Shown here: piece by piece, positions 17,165-25,880 of the stretch
Layout: each line of letters opens with the position of its first letter
How positions within the stretch are numbered: the stretch's first letter is position 1
Source of the DNA: Granulicatella sp041433555
Lineage (GTDB): Bacteria > Bacillota > Bacilli > Lactobacillales > Aerococcaceae
Reading direction: 5' to 3'
Assembly (NCBI RefSeq): GCF_041433555.1
Contig: NZ_JAPWBR010000010.1
Coordinates: forward strand, 1 to 64,000
Length of the DNA stretch: 64,000 bases
Notes under the pieces: generated by a model
What the model saw: only the letters and a program-made list of their open reading frames with translations
Database searches by the model: none
What the model was told of the DNA's origin: nothing
Translations under genes and position numbers: made by a program

Positions 17165-17650
17165 ATGACAAAAATTTATTTTGCAAGTCCATTATTCTCA
17201 GAAATGGAATTAGCCTTTAACAAAGTACTCGTAGAAAAAATTCGCAACCAGTTCCCAGGGGTAGAGGTGTACTTACCACAAGAACAAATGGCGATTAATG
17301 ACAAGAGCTCGTATGCGGACTCAACAATGATTGCCCAATATGATACAGATGCCTTATTAGAATCAGACTTAATGATTGCTGTTTTAGATGGTGCAGTGAT
17401 TGATGTCGGTGTTGCCAGTGAAATCGGGGTAGCGTATCACGCAGATATGCCAATTCTTGGATTATACACAGATAGCCGTCAACAAGGGGCAGATAATCCT
17501 CAAAAATTAGAGGCATTACAAGAAGTAGCAGAGTCACAGTTTAGCTATGTAAACCTTTATACAGCAGGCCTTGTCAAACTTCGCGGGGAGATTGTTTCTA
17601 GCAGCGATGAGCTCCTTGAAGCGCTAAAAGCCTATCTTAAGGAATCATAA
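17165..17650 (+). CDS. Nucleoside 2-deoxyribosyltransferase
   Basis: Cytoplasmic enzyme of 161 residues that exchanges the base on 2'-deoxyribonucleosides for purine and pyrimidine salvage, typical of lactobacilli. The start KIYFASPLFSEMEL matches the substrate loop of the family, and the motif DGAVIDVGVASEIGVAY (near residue 78) carries the conserved Asp and Glu region of the active site. Length is normal. It has an AGAGGAGG site and stands alone between two hairpin or promoter regions. Confidence 0.92.
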   Translation: MTKIYFASPLFSEMELAFNKVLVEKIRNQFPGVEVYLPQEQMAINDKSSYADSTMIAQYDTDALLESDLMIAVLDGAVIDVGVASEIGVAYHADMPILGLYTDSRQQGADNPQKLEALQEVAESQFSYVNLYTAGLVKLRGEIVSSSDELLEALKAYLKES

Positions 17651-17663
17651 AATTGTAAAGTTT

Positions 17664-17680
17664 TGTTACAGTTCTGTAAT
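17664..17680 (+). promoter_or_regulatory. WalR-type box upstream of the 3D-domain hydrolase
   Basis: TGTTAC-AGTTC-TGTAAT fits the WalR consensus TGTWAH-N5-TGTWAH at every base. It lies 76 bases upstream of the coding start of a secreted cell-wall hydrolase. The related Bacillus gene yocH is a known WalR target. A TAAAAT at 17713-17718 could be the -10. Confidence 0.7.
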
Positions 17681-17755
17681 ATAACTGATACTTTCTCAAT
17701 ATGTTTCTCATGTAAAATGTGAGGTAAGTTGGAGAAAGTGTGGTGAAAATCACTT

Positions 17756-18841
17756 TTGAAAAAGATTAAACATATTGTTCTGACTTTAATGGCTTTTATC
17801 TTAGTGTCTGGACCGTTAGCACCTTCAGTATTTGCGGAGGAAGCGGATATTCAAAAACTAGAAGCACAATTAACTTCAGAATTACAAAAAGTGAATACGA
17901 AATATCAAGAAATTGAAAGTTTAAACCAACAAATCGATTCTCTCAATAAAGAGAAAGAAACGCTTGCTGAAAAGATTACGACACAAGAAACAAAAGTGGA
18001 AGAACGTAAACAAGTCGCATCTAAACGATTGCAACAAATTCAAGTTTCTGACTTTGTTTCTTATAGTATTTTACATTTACTAAATTCAGAAAGTCTTTCA
18101 GATTTCTTTAATCGATTATATGTGTTTCAACAATTATTCCAATCGGATGAAGAAGTGTTGAAGAGCTTATCCGAGCAAGTAGCTGAATTATCTCGCCTGA
18201 AAACAGCAGCAGAACAAGCGTCAACTGACGTAGTCGCTAAAAAAGAACAACTTACCGCTGAGAGTCAAGCGTTTGAAGGTTCAGTCAATGATTTGAAAAA
18301 ATTAATTGCTGATAACAAAGAAGCTCTTGCAAAAGTTCAAGAACAAAAGAAAGAAACATCTGCAGTAGTGGCATCAGCTATTACAGCAGTTGCACAATTA
18401 ACTACAGATAAACCAGATGTAGCCTCATCTACGCAGCAAACACCAACGACACAAGCTGCGACAGCTGAACCAGCTACAACGGTTGCTCAAACACAAGCAC
18501 CTGCAACACAAGAAACACCAACGACACAAGCAGCTGCAGCAAGCAACCAATCTGGTGGAAGAACATTAAACGTTCAAGCGACTGGATATTCTTATAACGA
18601 ACCAGGATTAAGCCCTTATACAGCGACTGGAATCGACTTACGTAAGAATCCAACAGTCATTGCAGTTGACCCAAGCGTGATTCCTTTAGGAAGCTTAGTT
18701 GAAGTTCCTGGATACGGAATTGCGATTGCTGGAGATACTGGTGGAGCAATTAAAGGAAATATCATTGACCTTCACTTCACAACAGTAGATCAAGCAAACC
18801 AATGGGGAAGACGAAATGTTACGATTCGAATTCTAAACTAA
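17756..18841 (+). CDS. Secreted 3D-domain cell-wall hydrolase
   Basis: Exported protein of 361 residues. The signal peptide ends with PSVFA near residue 27. Residues 30-215 form coiled coils as in the N-terminal parts of PcsB/CwlO-type proteins. A linker rich in Gln, Thr, Ala and Pro (220-265) contains TPTTQAA twice. The C-terminus (about 268-361) is a 3D domain with the three aspartates in VIAVDPSVIPLG, AGDTGG and NIIDLHF, as in YocH/MltA-like lytic transglycosylases. The start is TTG with a weak site (GTGGTG). An AAAGTG/CACTTT repeat surrounds that site. It is probably controlled by WalRK. Confidence 0.88.
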   Translation: MKKIKHIVLTLMAFILVSGPLAPSVFAEEADIQKLEAQLTSELQKVNTKYQEIESLNQQIDSLNKEKETLAEKITTQETKVEERKQVASKRLQQIQVSDFVSYSILHLLNSESLSDFFNRLYVFQQLFQSDEEVLKSLSEQVAELSRLKTAAEQASTDVVAKKEQLTAESQAFEGSVNDLKKLIADNKEALAKVQEQKKETSAVVASAITAVAQLTTDKPDVASSTQQTPTTQAATAEPATTVAQTQAPATQETPTTQAAAASNQSGGRTLNVQATGYSYNEPGLSPYTATGIDLRKNPTVIAVDPSVIPLGSLVEVPGYGIAIAGDTGGAIKGNIIDLHFTTVDQANQWGRRNVTIRILN

Positions 18842-18849
18842 ACGAAAAG

Positions 18850-18868
18850 CACTCTCAAATAGAGAGTG
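18850..18868 (+). terminator. Terminator of the 3D-domain gene
   Basis: Stem CACTCTC/GAGAGTG with a 5-base loop, followed by TTTTTTT. Confidence 0.85.
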
Positions 18869-18943
18869 TTTTTTTGTTGGGTATGTTTTCAATAGAGGTT
18901 TTGTGATAAAATATTTTTGTATTAATAATAAGGAGTAGTTGTA

Positions 18944-19753
18944 ATGATTAAATTAATTGCTATCGACATGGATGGCACACTATTAAACAGAAAAAAAGAA
19001 TTATTAGATGAGACGAAACAATATTTCAAGAACTTTCATAACAAAAACACTGAAACTTTATTAGTGCTTTGTACAGGTCGTCCTGAAAGTGGAATTCGTC
19101 CATATTTAAAAGACTTAGGATATTTAGAAGAAAACCACTATATTATTAGTCAAAATGGCGCCAACATTTACGAGAGTCAAACAGGTAAACGTGTGATGGA
19201 TGCGTTCGTTGATTCTGGTGCGATTCAAAAATGGATTGAATTAGGAAAGAGACATGGAATCAGCGTGATGGGTGCTGGTGTTGATTACTATTATTGTTTT
19301 GATCAAGATCCAACTGAATGGATGGAGTTTGATGTAAAACTTGTGAGTGGCAAGTTGAAAAGAATTCCAACCAAAGAGTCTTTAAACACTGATTTCTATA
19401 AAATCCTACTAATGGGAGATGAAGAACAACTCAATGAGTTTGAAACATTTATTCCCCAGGAGTGGAGAGACGAATTTTATGTGGTTCGTAGCCAAAAATA
19501 TTTAGTTGAAGTACTAACAAAAGGTGTAAATAAAGCTTTTGGATTAGAAAAATTAGCCCAAAAACTAAATATCGAGCCGAGTGAAATCGCGGCTATTGGG
19601 GATGCTGCTAATGACATCGAGATGTTAGAATACGCAGGACTTGCCATTGCGATGGGGAATTCAAGCGAAGAGGTAAAAGCTATCGCGGACATCGTCACAG
19701 ATACTAATGAAAATAATGGCGTTATTAAAGCGATTGACAAGTTAATTCAGTAA
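18944..19753 (+). CDS. Cof-type HAD phosphatase
   Basis: Cytoplasmic sugar-phosphate phosphatase of 269 residues, HAD class IIB. Motif I is AIDMDGTLLN at residue 6, motif II VLCTGRP near 43, a Lys in KGVNKAFGL near 193, and motif IV AAIGDAANDIEML near 214. A C2 cap lies between. The family acts on several phosphosugars and the sequence does not fix one. AAGGAG precedes the ATG and a strong terminator follows, so it is a single-gene unit. Confidence 0.92.
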   Translation: MIKLIAIDMDGTLLNRKKELLDETKQYFKNFHNKNTETLLVLCTGRPESGIRPYLKDLGYLEENHYIISQNGANIYESQTGKRVMDAFVDSGAIQKWIELGKRHGISVMGAGVDYYYCFDQDPTEWMEFDVKLVSGKLKRIPTKESLNTDFYKILLMGDEEQLNEFETFIPQEWRDEFYVVRSQKYLVEVLTKGVNKAFGLEKLAQKLNIEPSEIAAIGDAANDIEMLEYAGLAIAMGNSSEEVKAIADIVTDTNENNGVIKAIDKLIQ

Positions 19754-19762
19754 GAGTACAAG

Positions 19763-19796
19763 AAGCAAAATGTAACTTATATGTTACATTTTGCTT
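19763..19796 (+). terminator. Terminator of the Cof phosphatase gene
   Basis: Perfect 14-bp stem AAGCAAAATGTAAC with its complement, 6-base loop, followed by TCTCTCTTTTT. Confidence 0.8.
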
Positions 19797-19842
19797 TCTC
19801 TCTTTTTAGTAGATTTAGACAGGATAGAATAATGAGGTTTTC

Positions 19843-19871
19843 TTGACAAATACGCATTCCTCTAGTATTCT
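19843..19871 (+). promoter_or_regulatory. Promoter of the hisS operon
   Basis: Perfect TTGACA (19843-19848), 17 bases, TATTCT (19866-19871). Transcription would begin near 19878, giving a leader of about 247 bases that contains the T-box. Confidence 0.8.
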
Positions 19872-19877
19872 TTATAG

Positions 19878-20095
19878 CAACAATATAAATCCTTAGACAG
19901 AGACATAAAACGTACACTAAAGAGATAGAAGCCGTGGCTGAAAGCTTCTAACCGTACAAGGAAAGACACTCTTGAGGAGAATAATGCAAAGTTATTCCGG
20001 TAATTCCGTTATCATTAAGAGGGAAAGAGCTCTTTCCGAACTAAGGTGGTACCACGAAATTTTCGTCCTGACTTCTATTGAAGTTGGGATTTTTT
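19878..20095 (+). promoter_or_regulatory. T-box leader with a histidine (CAC) specifier
   Basis: Untranslated leader that senses uncharged tRNA. The diagnostic T-box AAGGTGGTACCACG lies at 20043-20056. Stem I carries GGCTGAAAGC, and the codon CAC at 19967-19969 is in the expected specifier position, matching tRNA-His and the hisS gene below. The terminator (20067-20088) competes with the antiterminator. Binding of uncharged tRNA-His should allow reading through into hisS and the genes beyond. A frame that opens at 19972 runs through this leader but is not the protein start. Confidence 0.93.
20067..20088 (+). terminator. T-box regulated terminator
   Basis: Stem CCTGACTTC/GAAGTTGGG with two G-T pairs and a 4-base loop, followed by ATTTTTTTATTTTTATT. 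It is the off state of the histidine T-box. Confidence 0.85.
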
Positions 20096-20124
20096 TATTT
20101 TTATTAAAAGAAAGGATGATTCAT

Positions 20125-21441
20125 ATGATTCAAAAACCAAAAGGGACAGCCGATTTATTACCTGAAGAACTCAAAATTTGGCACTATATCGAAGAAACAG
20201 CACGCATCATTTTAGGCGATTATCAATTTGAAGAAATGCGTACACCAATGTTTGAAAGCTACGATTTATTTAGCCGTGGTGTTGGGGATACGAGTGATAT
20301 CGTTTCAAAAGAGATGTATGATTTCTACGATAAAGGAGATCGTCACATTACACTTCGTCCAGAAGGAACTGCAGCGATTGTTCGTGCTTATGTAGAAAAT
20401 AAATTATACGGACCAGAGCATAAGAAACCTTATAAAGTGTATTATATGGCTCCAATGTTCCGTTATGAGCGTCCACAATCAGGACGTCTTCGTCAATTCC
20501 ACCAATTAGGAGTTGAGGTGTTTGGTTCTACAAATCCTGCTACAGACGTAGAAACGATCGCGATGGCTTGGGATTTATTAAAAGAACTCGGATTATCAAA
20601 TATGCGCTTAGTGATTAACTCACTAGGTAAAACAGCTGACCGTATTAAATACCGTGAAGCGTTAATCAGTTACTTAGAACCATTTGCGGATGAATTAAGT
20701 GAAGATTCAAAAAATCGTCTTCACAAAAATCCATTACGTGTATTAGATAGTAAAGACAAACGTGATATTGAAATTGTGAAAAATGCACCTCGTATTTTAG
20801 AATTCTTATCAGATGAAGCACGCACTCACTTTGAAAAAGTACAACAATACTTAAACGCATTAGAGATTCCATTTGAAATCGATGAAACAATGGTACGTGG
20901 GCTTGACTACTACCAAGATACAATTTTTGAAATCATGACAGATTCTAAATCATTCGGTGCTAAAACGACGATTTGTGGTGGCGGACGTTATGACGGTCTT
21001 GTACAAGAACTTGACGGACCTGAAACACCAGGATTTGGATTTGGTCTTGGAATCGAACGTCTTGTGCTATTAATGAAAGATGAAAAAGTAGAAGTTCCTG
21101 AATTACAAGAACTAGATGTGTATGTTGTTGGACTTGGTGAAGCAACAGAAGAGGAAGTATTGAAACTTTCAATTTCACTCCGTCAACAAGGGTACTCAGT
21201 GGATCGTGATTTCTTCGGACGTAAAGCAAAACCACAATTCAAGAACGCTCAAAAATATGGCGCTAAAGTGGTCATCACACTTGGTGAAGAAGAATTAGAA
21301 ACAAAACAAGTACCAGTGAAAGTAATGAATACTGGTAAAGAAGTAAAAATTAATTTACAAGAACTCTACGAAGATTTTGATAGCATTTATCGTCAAATCA
21401 CAATGGATACAACAGCCATTGACGAGTACTTTGGTAAATAG
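20125..21441 (+). CDS. hisS: Histidyl-tRNA synthetase
   Basis: Class II aminoacyl-tRNA synthetase of 438 residues that charges tRNA-His. Class II motifs are seen: motif 2 FRYERPQSGRLRQFHQLG near 110, the histidine-binding GLDYYQDTIFE near 260, and motif 3 GFGFGLGIERL near 310, followed by the anticodon domain. The ATG at 20125 starts the family sequence IQKPKGTADLLP and has GAAAGGA eight bases upstream; the ATG at 20116 is too near. It is controlled by the T-box just above and followed after 14 bases by aspS, as in Bacillus. Confidence 0.96.
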   Translation: MIQKPKGTADLLPEELKIWHYIEETARIILGDYQFEEMRTPMFESYDLFSRGVGDTSDIVSKEMYDFYDKGDRHITLRPEGTAAIVRAYVENKLYGPEHKKPYKVYYMAPMFRYERPQSGRLRQFHQLGVEVFGSTNPATDVETIAMAWDLLKELGLSNMRLVINSLGKTADRIKYREALISYLEPFADELSEDSKNRLHKNPLRVLDSKDKRDIEIVKNAPRILEFLSDEARTHFEKVQQYLNALEIPFEIDETMVRGLDYYQDTIFEIMTDSKSFGAKTTICGGGRYDGLVQELDGPETPGFGFGLGIERLVLLMKDEKVEVPELQELDVYVVGLGEATEEEVLKLSISLRQQGYSVDRDFFGRKAKPQFKNAQKYGAKVVITLGEEELETKQVPVKVMNTGKEVKINLQELYEDFDSIYRQITMDTTAIDEYFGK

Positions 21442-21455
21442 AAAGAGGGATGGAT

Positions 21456-23213
21456 ATGAAAAGAAGAACAGAATATTGTGGATTCATTAGTGAAAAATTA
21501 GTTGGACAAACAGTGACATTAGATGGTTGGGTGGCAAAACGTCGTGACCACGGTGGAGTTATCTTCATCGACTTAAGAGACCGCGAAGGGATTATGCAAG
21601 TGGTTTTCAACCCAGCACGTAACCAAGAGGCGTTTGAAATCGCTGAAAAATTACGTTCTGAATACGTGATTCAAGTAACTGGTGAAGTGGCTTATCGTGG
21701 AGAAGGACTAGAAAACCCAAATCTAAAAACGGGTAAATATGAGTTATTAGTAGATGAAGTAGAAGTATTCTCTCAAGCGAAAACTTCTCCTATCTATATC
21801 GATGACGAACAAAAAGCATCAGAAGAATTACGTTTGAAATATCGTTACTTAGATATTCGTCGTCGTCCTGTATTAGAAAACTTACGCTTACGTCATAAAA
21901 CAACTAAATCAATTCGTGAGTATTTAGACGGTGAAGGATATATTGACGTTGAAACTCCAATTTTAGCGAAATCTACACCAGAAGGAGCGCGTGACTACTT
22001 AGTACCTTCACGTGTTCACGAAGGAAGCTTCTATGCATTACCTCAATCACCTCAAACATTTAAACAATTGTTAATGGGTGCTGGATTAGATCGTTACTAC
22101 CAAATCGTTCGTTGCTTCCGTGACGAAGACTTACGTGGAGACCGTCAACCAGAATTTACACAAGTCGATATCGAAACAAGCTTCTTATCAGCTGAAGAAA
22201 TCCAAGAAATGATGGAAGGCTTATTGAAGAAAGTGATGAAAGATACATTGGATGTGGATGTTCAAACTCCATTCCCACGTATTTCATTTGCAGAAGCAAT
22301 GGCTCGTTACGGAAACGATAAACCAGATACTCGTTTCGATTTAGAATTAATCGACGTGAGTGACATCATGAAAGAATCTGACCTTAAAGTGTTCAGTTCA
22401 TGTATCGAAAACGGCGGTGAAGTTAAAGTCATTAACTTAAAAGGACTTGCAGACGAATATTCTCGTAAAGATGCAGATAGCTTAGCAGACTTTGTTTCTA
22501 AATTCGGAGCTAAAGGTTTAGCATGGATTAAAGTTGAAGAAGATGGCTTGAAAGGCCCAATCGCAAAATTCATCGTGAACCAAGAAGCAGCTTTCCGTGA
22601 ACGTATCAACGCTGAAGTTGGAGATATCGTGTTCTTCTGTGCGGACAAACCATCAGTAGTAGCACAATCATTATCTGAATTACGTTTACACTTTGGTAAG
22701 AAACATAACTTAATCGATACAAACAAATTCAACTTCTTATGGGTTGTTGATTGGCCATTATTAGAACATGATGCTGAAGAAGACCGTTATGTTGCAATGC
22801 ACCACCCATTCACTCGTCCTGCGAACGAAGATTTCCAAGCATTAATCGATGATCCAGCAGGAGCGAAAGCACAAGCCTACGATATCGTATTAAACGGATA
22901 TGAATTAGGTGGAGGTTCATTACGTATTTACCGTCGCGATATGCAAGAAGCGATGTTCAAAGTATTAGGATTTACAAAAGAATCTGCAGAAAGTCAATTC
23001 GGATTCTTATTAGACGCATTAGATTACGGTTTCCCACCACACGGAGGAATTGCTCTTGGGTTAGACCGTTTAGTAATGTTACTAGCTGGCGAAGACAACA
23101 TTCGTGAAGTCATCGCGTTTCCTAAGAACAGCTCAGCAGTGGATCCAATGACACAAGCTCCAAGTGAAGTGTCAGCGAAACAATTAGATGAGCTTTCATT
23201 AAAAATTAAATAA
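21456..23213 (+). CDS. aspS: Aspartyl-tRNA synthetase
   Basis: Class II synthetase of 585 residues, of the long bacterial type with an insertion (GAD) domain about residues 280-410. The N-terminal OB anticodon domain includes GWVAKRRDHGGVIFIDLRD. Catalytic motifs: motif 2 RCFRDEDLRGDRQPEFTQ near 218, and motif 3 GIALGLDRLVML near 530. The ATG at 21456 has AGAGGG six bases upstream; the ATG at 21450 touches the ribosome site. No terminator is seen between aspS and the next gene (35 bases). Confidence 0.97.
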   Translation: MKRRTEYCGFISEKLVGQTVTLDGWVAKRRDHGGVIFIDLRDREGIMQVVFNPARNQEAFEIAEKLRSEYVIQVTGEVAYRGEGLENPNLKTGKYELLVDEVEVFSQAKTSPIYIDDEQKASEELRLKYRYLDIRRRPVLENLRLRHKTTKSIREYLDGEGYIDVETPILAKSTPEGARDYLVPSRVHEGSFYALPQSPQTFKQLLMGAGLDRYYQIVRCFRDEDLRGDRQPEFTQVDIETSFLSAEEIQEMMEGLLKKVMKDTLDVDVQTPFPRISFAEAMARYGNDKPDTRFDLELIDVSDIMKESDLKVFSSCIENGGEVKVINLKGLADEYSRKDADSLADFVSKFGAKGLAWIKVEEDGLKGPIAKFIVNQEAAFRERINAEVGDIVFFCADKPSVVAQSLSELRLHFGKKHNLIDTNKFNFLWVVDWPLLEHDAEEDRYVAMHHPFTRPANEDFQALIDDPAGAKAQAYDIVLNGYELGGGSLRIYRRDMQEAMFKVLGFTKESAESQFGFLLDALDYGFPPHGGIALGLDRLVMLLAGEDNIREVIAFPKNSSAVDPMTQAPSEVSAKQLDELSLKIK

Positions 23214-23248
23214 GACCTGAATGGATTTCTAAAAAGGAGGAAGAAACT

Positions 23249-24016
23249 TTGAAGAGTAGTAAAGGGGTTGTGTTTAAACGACAACAACGTATCCTTCAGC
23301 TTTTACAAGAAAACCATGAGATGTCTGTTGAAGACTTATCGAAAGAGTTAGAAGTTTCTGAAATCACCATTCGAAGAGATTTACAACAATTTGAAGACCA
23401 AGGAGTTATCGAGCGCTTCTACGGAGGCGCACGCTACCTTGCTGGAAAAATTAAACAAGAAAACGTGGATCAAATTCAATATAATTCCATGAAGAAAAAC
23501 ATCGCAAGAAGAGCCGCGGGATTAGTAAGAGATCATAATATGGTCTTTATTAACTCAGGCTCTACTGCCTTTTTGTTATTAAATTTTCTAGCGGATGCCA
23601 ACGTTACAATCTTAACGAATAATGGTCGTTCCATCTTCAAAAAGCCGTCTACGAAAGCGTCAATCGTGATTAGTGGTGGAGAAATTTTCGAACAGAAAAA
23701 ATCTCTTGTTGGGGATTTTGCGATTAACTCATTCTCAAAAGCGCGTGCAGACATTTGTTTCCTAGGTGTTGGAGGAATTAGTAAAAACGGGATTTCAACG
23801 TATGCACTGCCAGAGACGGCAGTGAACCGTGTGATTTTAGAACGTACAACAGGGCACCGCATCATTGTAACGGAAGGGTTTAAAGTGGGTCGTGATTCAA
23901 ACTTTCATACAGCGGATTGTAATATGATTACTCATTTAATTACAGACCATACCGCTGACCCTGAAACCGTAGCTTATTTGAAGAGTATCGGTGTGAAAGT
24001 GTTATTTATTTCGTAA
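23249..24016 (+). CDS. DeoR-family transcriptional regulator
   Basis: DNA-binding repressor of 255 residues. The N-terminal winged helix-turn-helix (RQQRILQLLQ...VSEITIRRDLQQFEDQGVIER) is followed by the DeoR sugar-phosphate sensor domain with NSGSTAFLLLNFL near residue 100. GSTAFLL is close to what I recall of UlaR of E. coli. The start is TTG after AAAGGAGG. It is co-directional with aspS and trmK with gaps of 35 and 24 bases. No sugar gene is adjacent, so its targets must be elsewhere; the ula operon in this same window is a candidate, with low certainty. Confidence 0.9.
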   Translation: MKSSKGVVFKRQQRILQLLQENHEMSVEDLSKELEVSEITIRRDLQQFEDQGVIERFYGGARYLAGKIKQENVDQIQYNSMKKNIARRAAGLVRDHNMVFINSGSTAFLLLNFLADANVTILTNNGRSIFKKPSTKASIVISGGEIFEQKKSLVGDFAINSFSKARADICFLGVGGISKNGISTYALPETAVNRVILERTTGHRIIVTEGFKVGRDSNFHTADCNMITHLITDHTADPETVAYLKSIGVKVLFIS

Positions 24017-24040
24017 TGAAAAAGAATGTAGAGGTATAAA

Positions 24041-24748
24041 ATGATTGAATTAGGAGAACGATTAACTCGTGTTGCTAGTTTTGTTCCAAACGGTTCAAAG
24101 GTATGCGATGTTGGTAGTGACCATGCGTATTTACCAGTGTATTTAATTCAAAATAATCAGATTACTTCAGCGATTGCGGGTGAAGTAGTTGAAGGACCGT
24201 TCTTATCAGCGAAGCAAACAGTTCGTGATTATCGAATGGAAGACCGCATTGAAGTTCGCTTTGGGGACGGATTGCAAATTCTTTCAAAAGAAGATGAGAT
24301 TACTGCTGTTACGATTTGTGGGATGGGCGGAGAGCTCATTTCTCGAATCCTAGAAGCTGGATACACTGGCGGTCATTTAAACGGCAAAGAACGTCTCATT
24401 CTTCAACCAAACGTTGCGGAGCATTTTGTACGTGAATGGTTAATGAAGCATTCATATCGTATTACTCATGAGACGGTCGTTGAAGATAACCATCGCCTAT
24501 ATGAAATTATTGTCGCTGAACCAGTAAATGAACGTGTAGAATACACAGAACTAGAATTAAAATACGGTCCGGTTTTATTGAAACAACCATCTGAATTATG
24601 TGTTGCAAAATGGAAACGAACAAACCGTAAGAACAAAGAGATTTTGGAACAATTACAAAAGAGTAAGACGCCTCAACATGAAAAAATTGAGCAGTTTGAA
24701 AAAGCGTTTAATGAATTGCAAGGAGTGATTGATCGTGCCAACAGTTAG
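24041..24748 (+). CDS. trmK: tRNA (adenine(22)-N1)-methyltransferase
   Basis: SAM-dependent enzyme of 235 residues that methylates A22 in some tRNAs. The SAM-binding loop is CDVGSDHAYLPVYL near residue 23, and the family motif ICGMGGELIS is near 92. A C-terminal helical extension (residues 165-235) is typical. It overlaps the start of the next gene by 14 bases, as the trmK/nif3-like pair does in many Firmicutes. Confidence 0.94.
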   Translation: MIELGERLTRVASFVPNGSKVCDVGSDHAYLPVYLIQNNQITSAIAGEVVEGPFLSAKQTVRDYRMEDRIEVRFGDGLQILSKEDEITAVTICGMGGELISRILEAGYTGGHLNGKERLILQPNVAEHFVREWLMKHSYRITHETVVEDNHRLYEIIVAEPVNERVEYTELELKYGPVLLKQPSELCVAKWKRTNRKNKEILEQLQKSKTPQHEKIEQFEKAFNELQGVIDRANS

Positions 24749-25880
24749 AGATGTGGTAAGTCGTTTTGAAAAACGAGTGCCAAAGAGTCTTTCGGTTCCA
24801 AAAGATCCCATTGGACTTCATTTTGGAGATTGGAATCAAGAAGTTAAAGTGATTATGACGACGCTCGATATTCGTCCAAGTGTCATCGAAGAAGCCATTT
24901 CTAAAAACGTTGATTTAATTATCGCGCATCATCCACCAATTTTTAGGCCAGTTGCGTTATTTGATTTAACCGTTCCGCAAAATAAAATGTTCCAACAAAT
25001 TCTGAAGCATGATATTGCGGTGTACGCTGCACATACCAACCTTGATGTCGTTGAAGGCGGTGTGAATGATTGGTTGGCAGATGAATTGCTATTATCTGAT
25101 GTAACAGTGATGTCTCCAACAACTACAATTCCATCTGTCAAGGTGATTACTTTTGTCTCTAAAAATGATGCTGATAAAGTTTTAGAAGCGATGTTTGAAG
25201 CGGGAGCTGGAACTATCGGTGACAACTATAAAGACTGTGCGTTCCAAAGTTCTGGCGTAGGACAATTTACACCCGTCGAAGGGGCGAAGCCTGCAATCGG
25301 ATCGTTAAATAAACCAGAATTTGTAGAAGAAGTCAAACTAGAAGTTGTATGCTCTGAAGAGGTGTTAAGTGATGTTTTACGCGCCTTAAGAGAAGCACAT
25401 CCTTATGAAGAGCCAGCAATCGACGTTTTCTCATTGAAGAATTCTGGAAAGACTTTAGGATTTGGTCGCGTTGGAAATCTTCCAAAAGCAATGACTGGGG
25501 ATGAATTTATCGCTTTTGTTACTGAGCGATTTAACCTAAAAGGCTTACGTTATGTTCCATCTCGTGTGAACCCAGAAGGCCTCATTTCAAGAGTCGCTGT
25601 AATGGGTGGCTCAGGCGGAAATTATTACATGGATGCGCTCAGAAACGGAGCGGATGCCTTTGTAACAGGTGATATTTTCTACCATACAGCCCATGATATT
25701 CAAGAAACTTCATTATTCCTAGTGGATGCTGGTCATCATATTGAGGTTGTATGTCGAAAACAATTAGCCAAATGGGCTCGTGAATGGAAAGAAGAAAACA
25801 ATTGGGATGTAACAGTGATTGAAAGTGAAACTTTTACAGATCCATTTGAATTTTATAAAGCAGGTGAAGAAAATGCATAA
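24735..25880 (+). CDS. Nif3-like dinuclear metal centre protein (YqfO family)
   Basis: Protein of 381 residues of the Nif3/DUF34 family, a toroid hexamer with two metal ions per subunit. Metal-ligand motifs are LIIAHHPPIF (near 62), AAHTNLDVVEGG (near 98) and VDAGHHIEV (near 330). The middle part, about 125-240, is the PII-like insertion found in the longer forms. The GTG at 24735 is nine bases after AGGAG; a TTG at 24729 is possible. It overlaps trmK by 14 bases. The true reaction of this family is not settled. Confidence 0.9.
   Translation: MPTVRDVVSRFEKRVPKSLSVPKDPIGLHFGDWNQEVKVIMTTLDIRPSVIEEAISKNVDLIIAHHPPIFRPVALFDLTVPQNKMFQQILKHDIAVYAAHTNLDVVEGGVNDWLADELLLSDVTVMSPTTTIPSVKVITFVSKNDADKVLEAMFEAGAGTIGDNYKDCAFQSSGVGQFTPVEGAKPAIGSLNKPEFVEEVKLEVVCSEEVLSDVLRALREAHPYEEPAIDVFSLKNSGKTLGFGRVGNLPKAMTGDEFIAFVTERFNLKGLRYVPSRVNPEGLISRVAVMGGSGGNYYMDALRNGADAFVTGDIFYHTAHDIQETSLFLVDAGHHIEVVCRKQLAKWAREWKEENNWDVTVIESETFTDPFEFYKAGEENA

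Noticed and set aside
19972..20124. Upstream extension of hisS
   Set aside because: The extension is the T-box leader and its terminator. The ATG at 20125 has a ribosome site and begins the family sequence.
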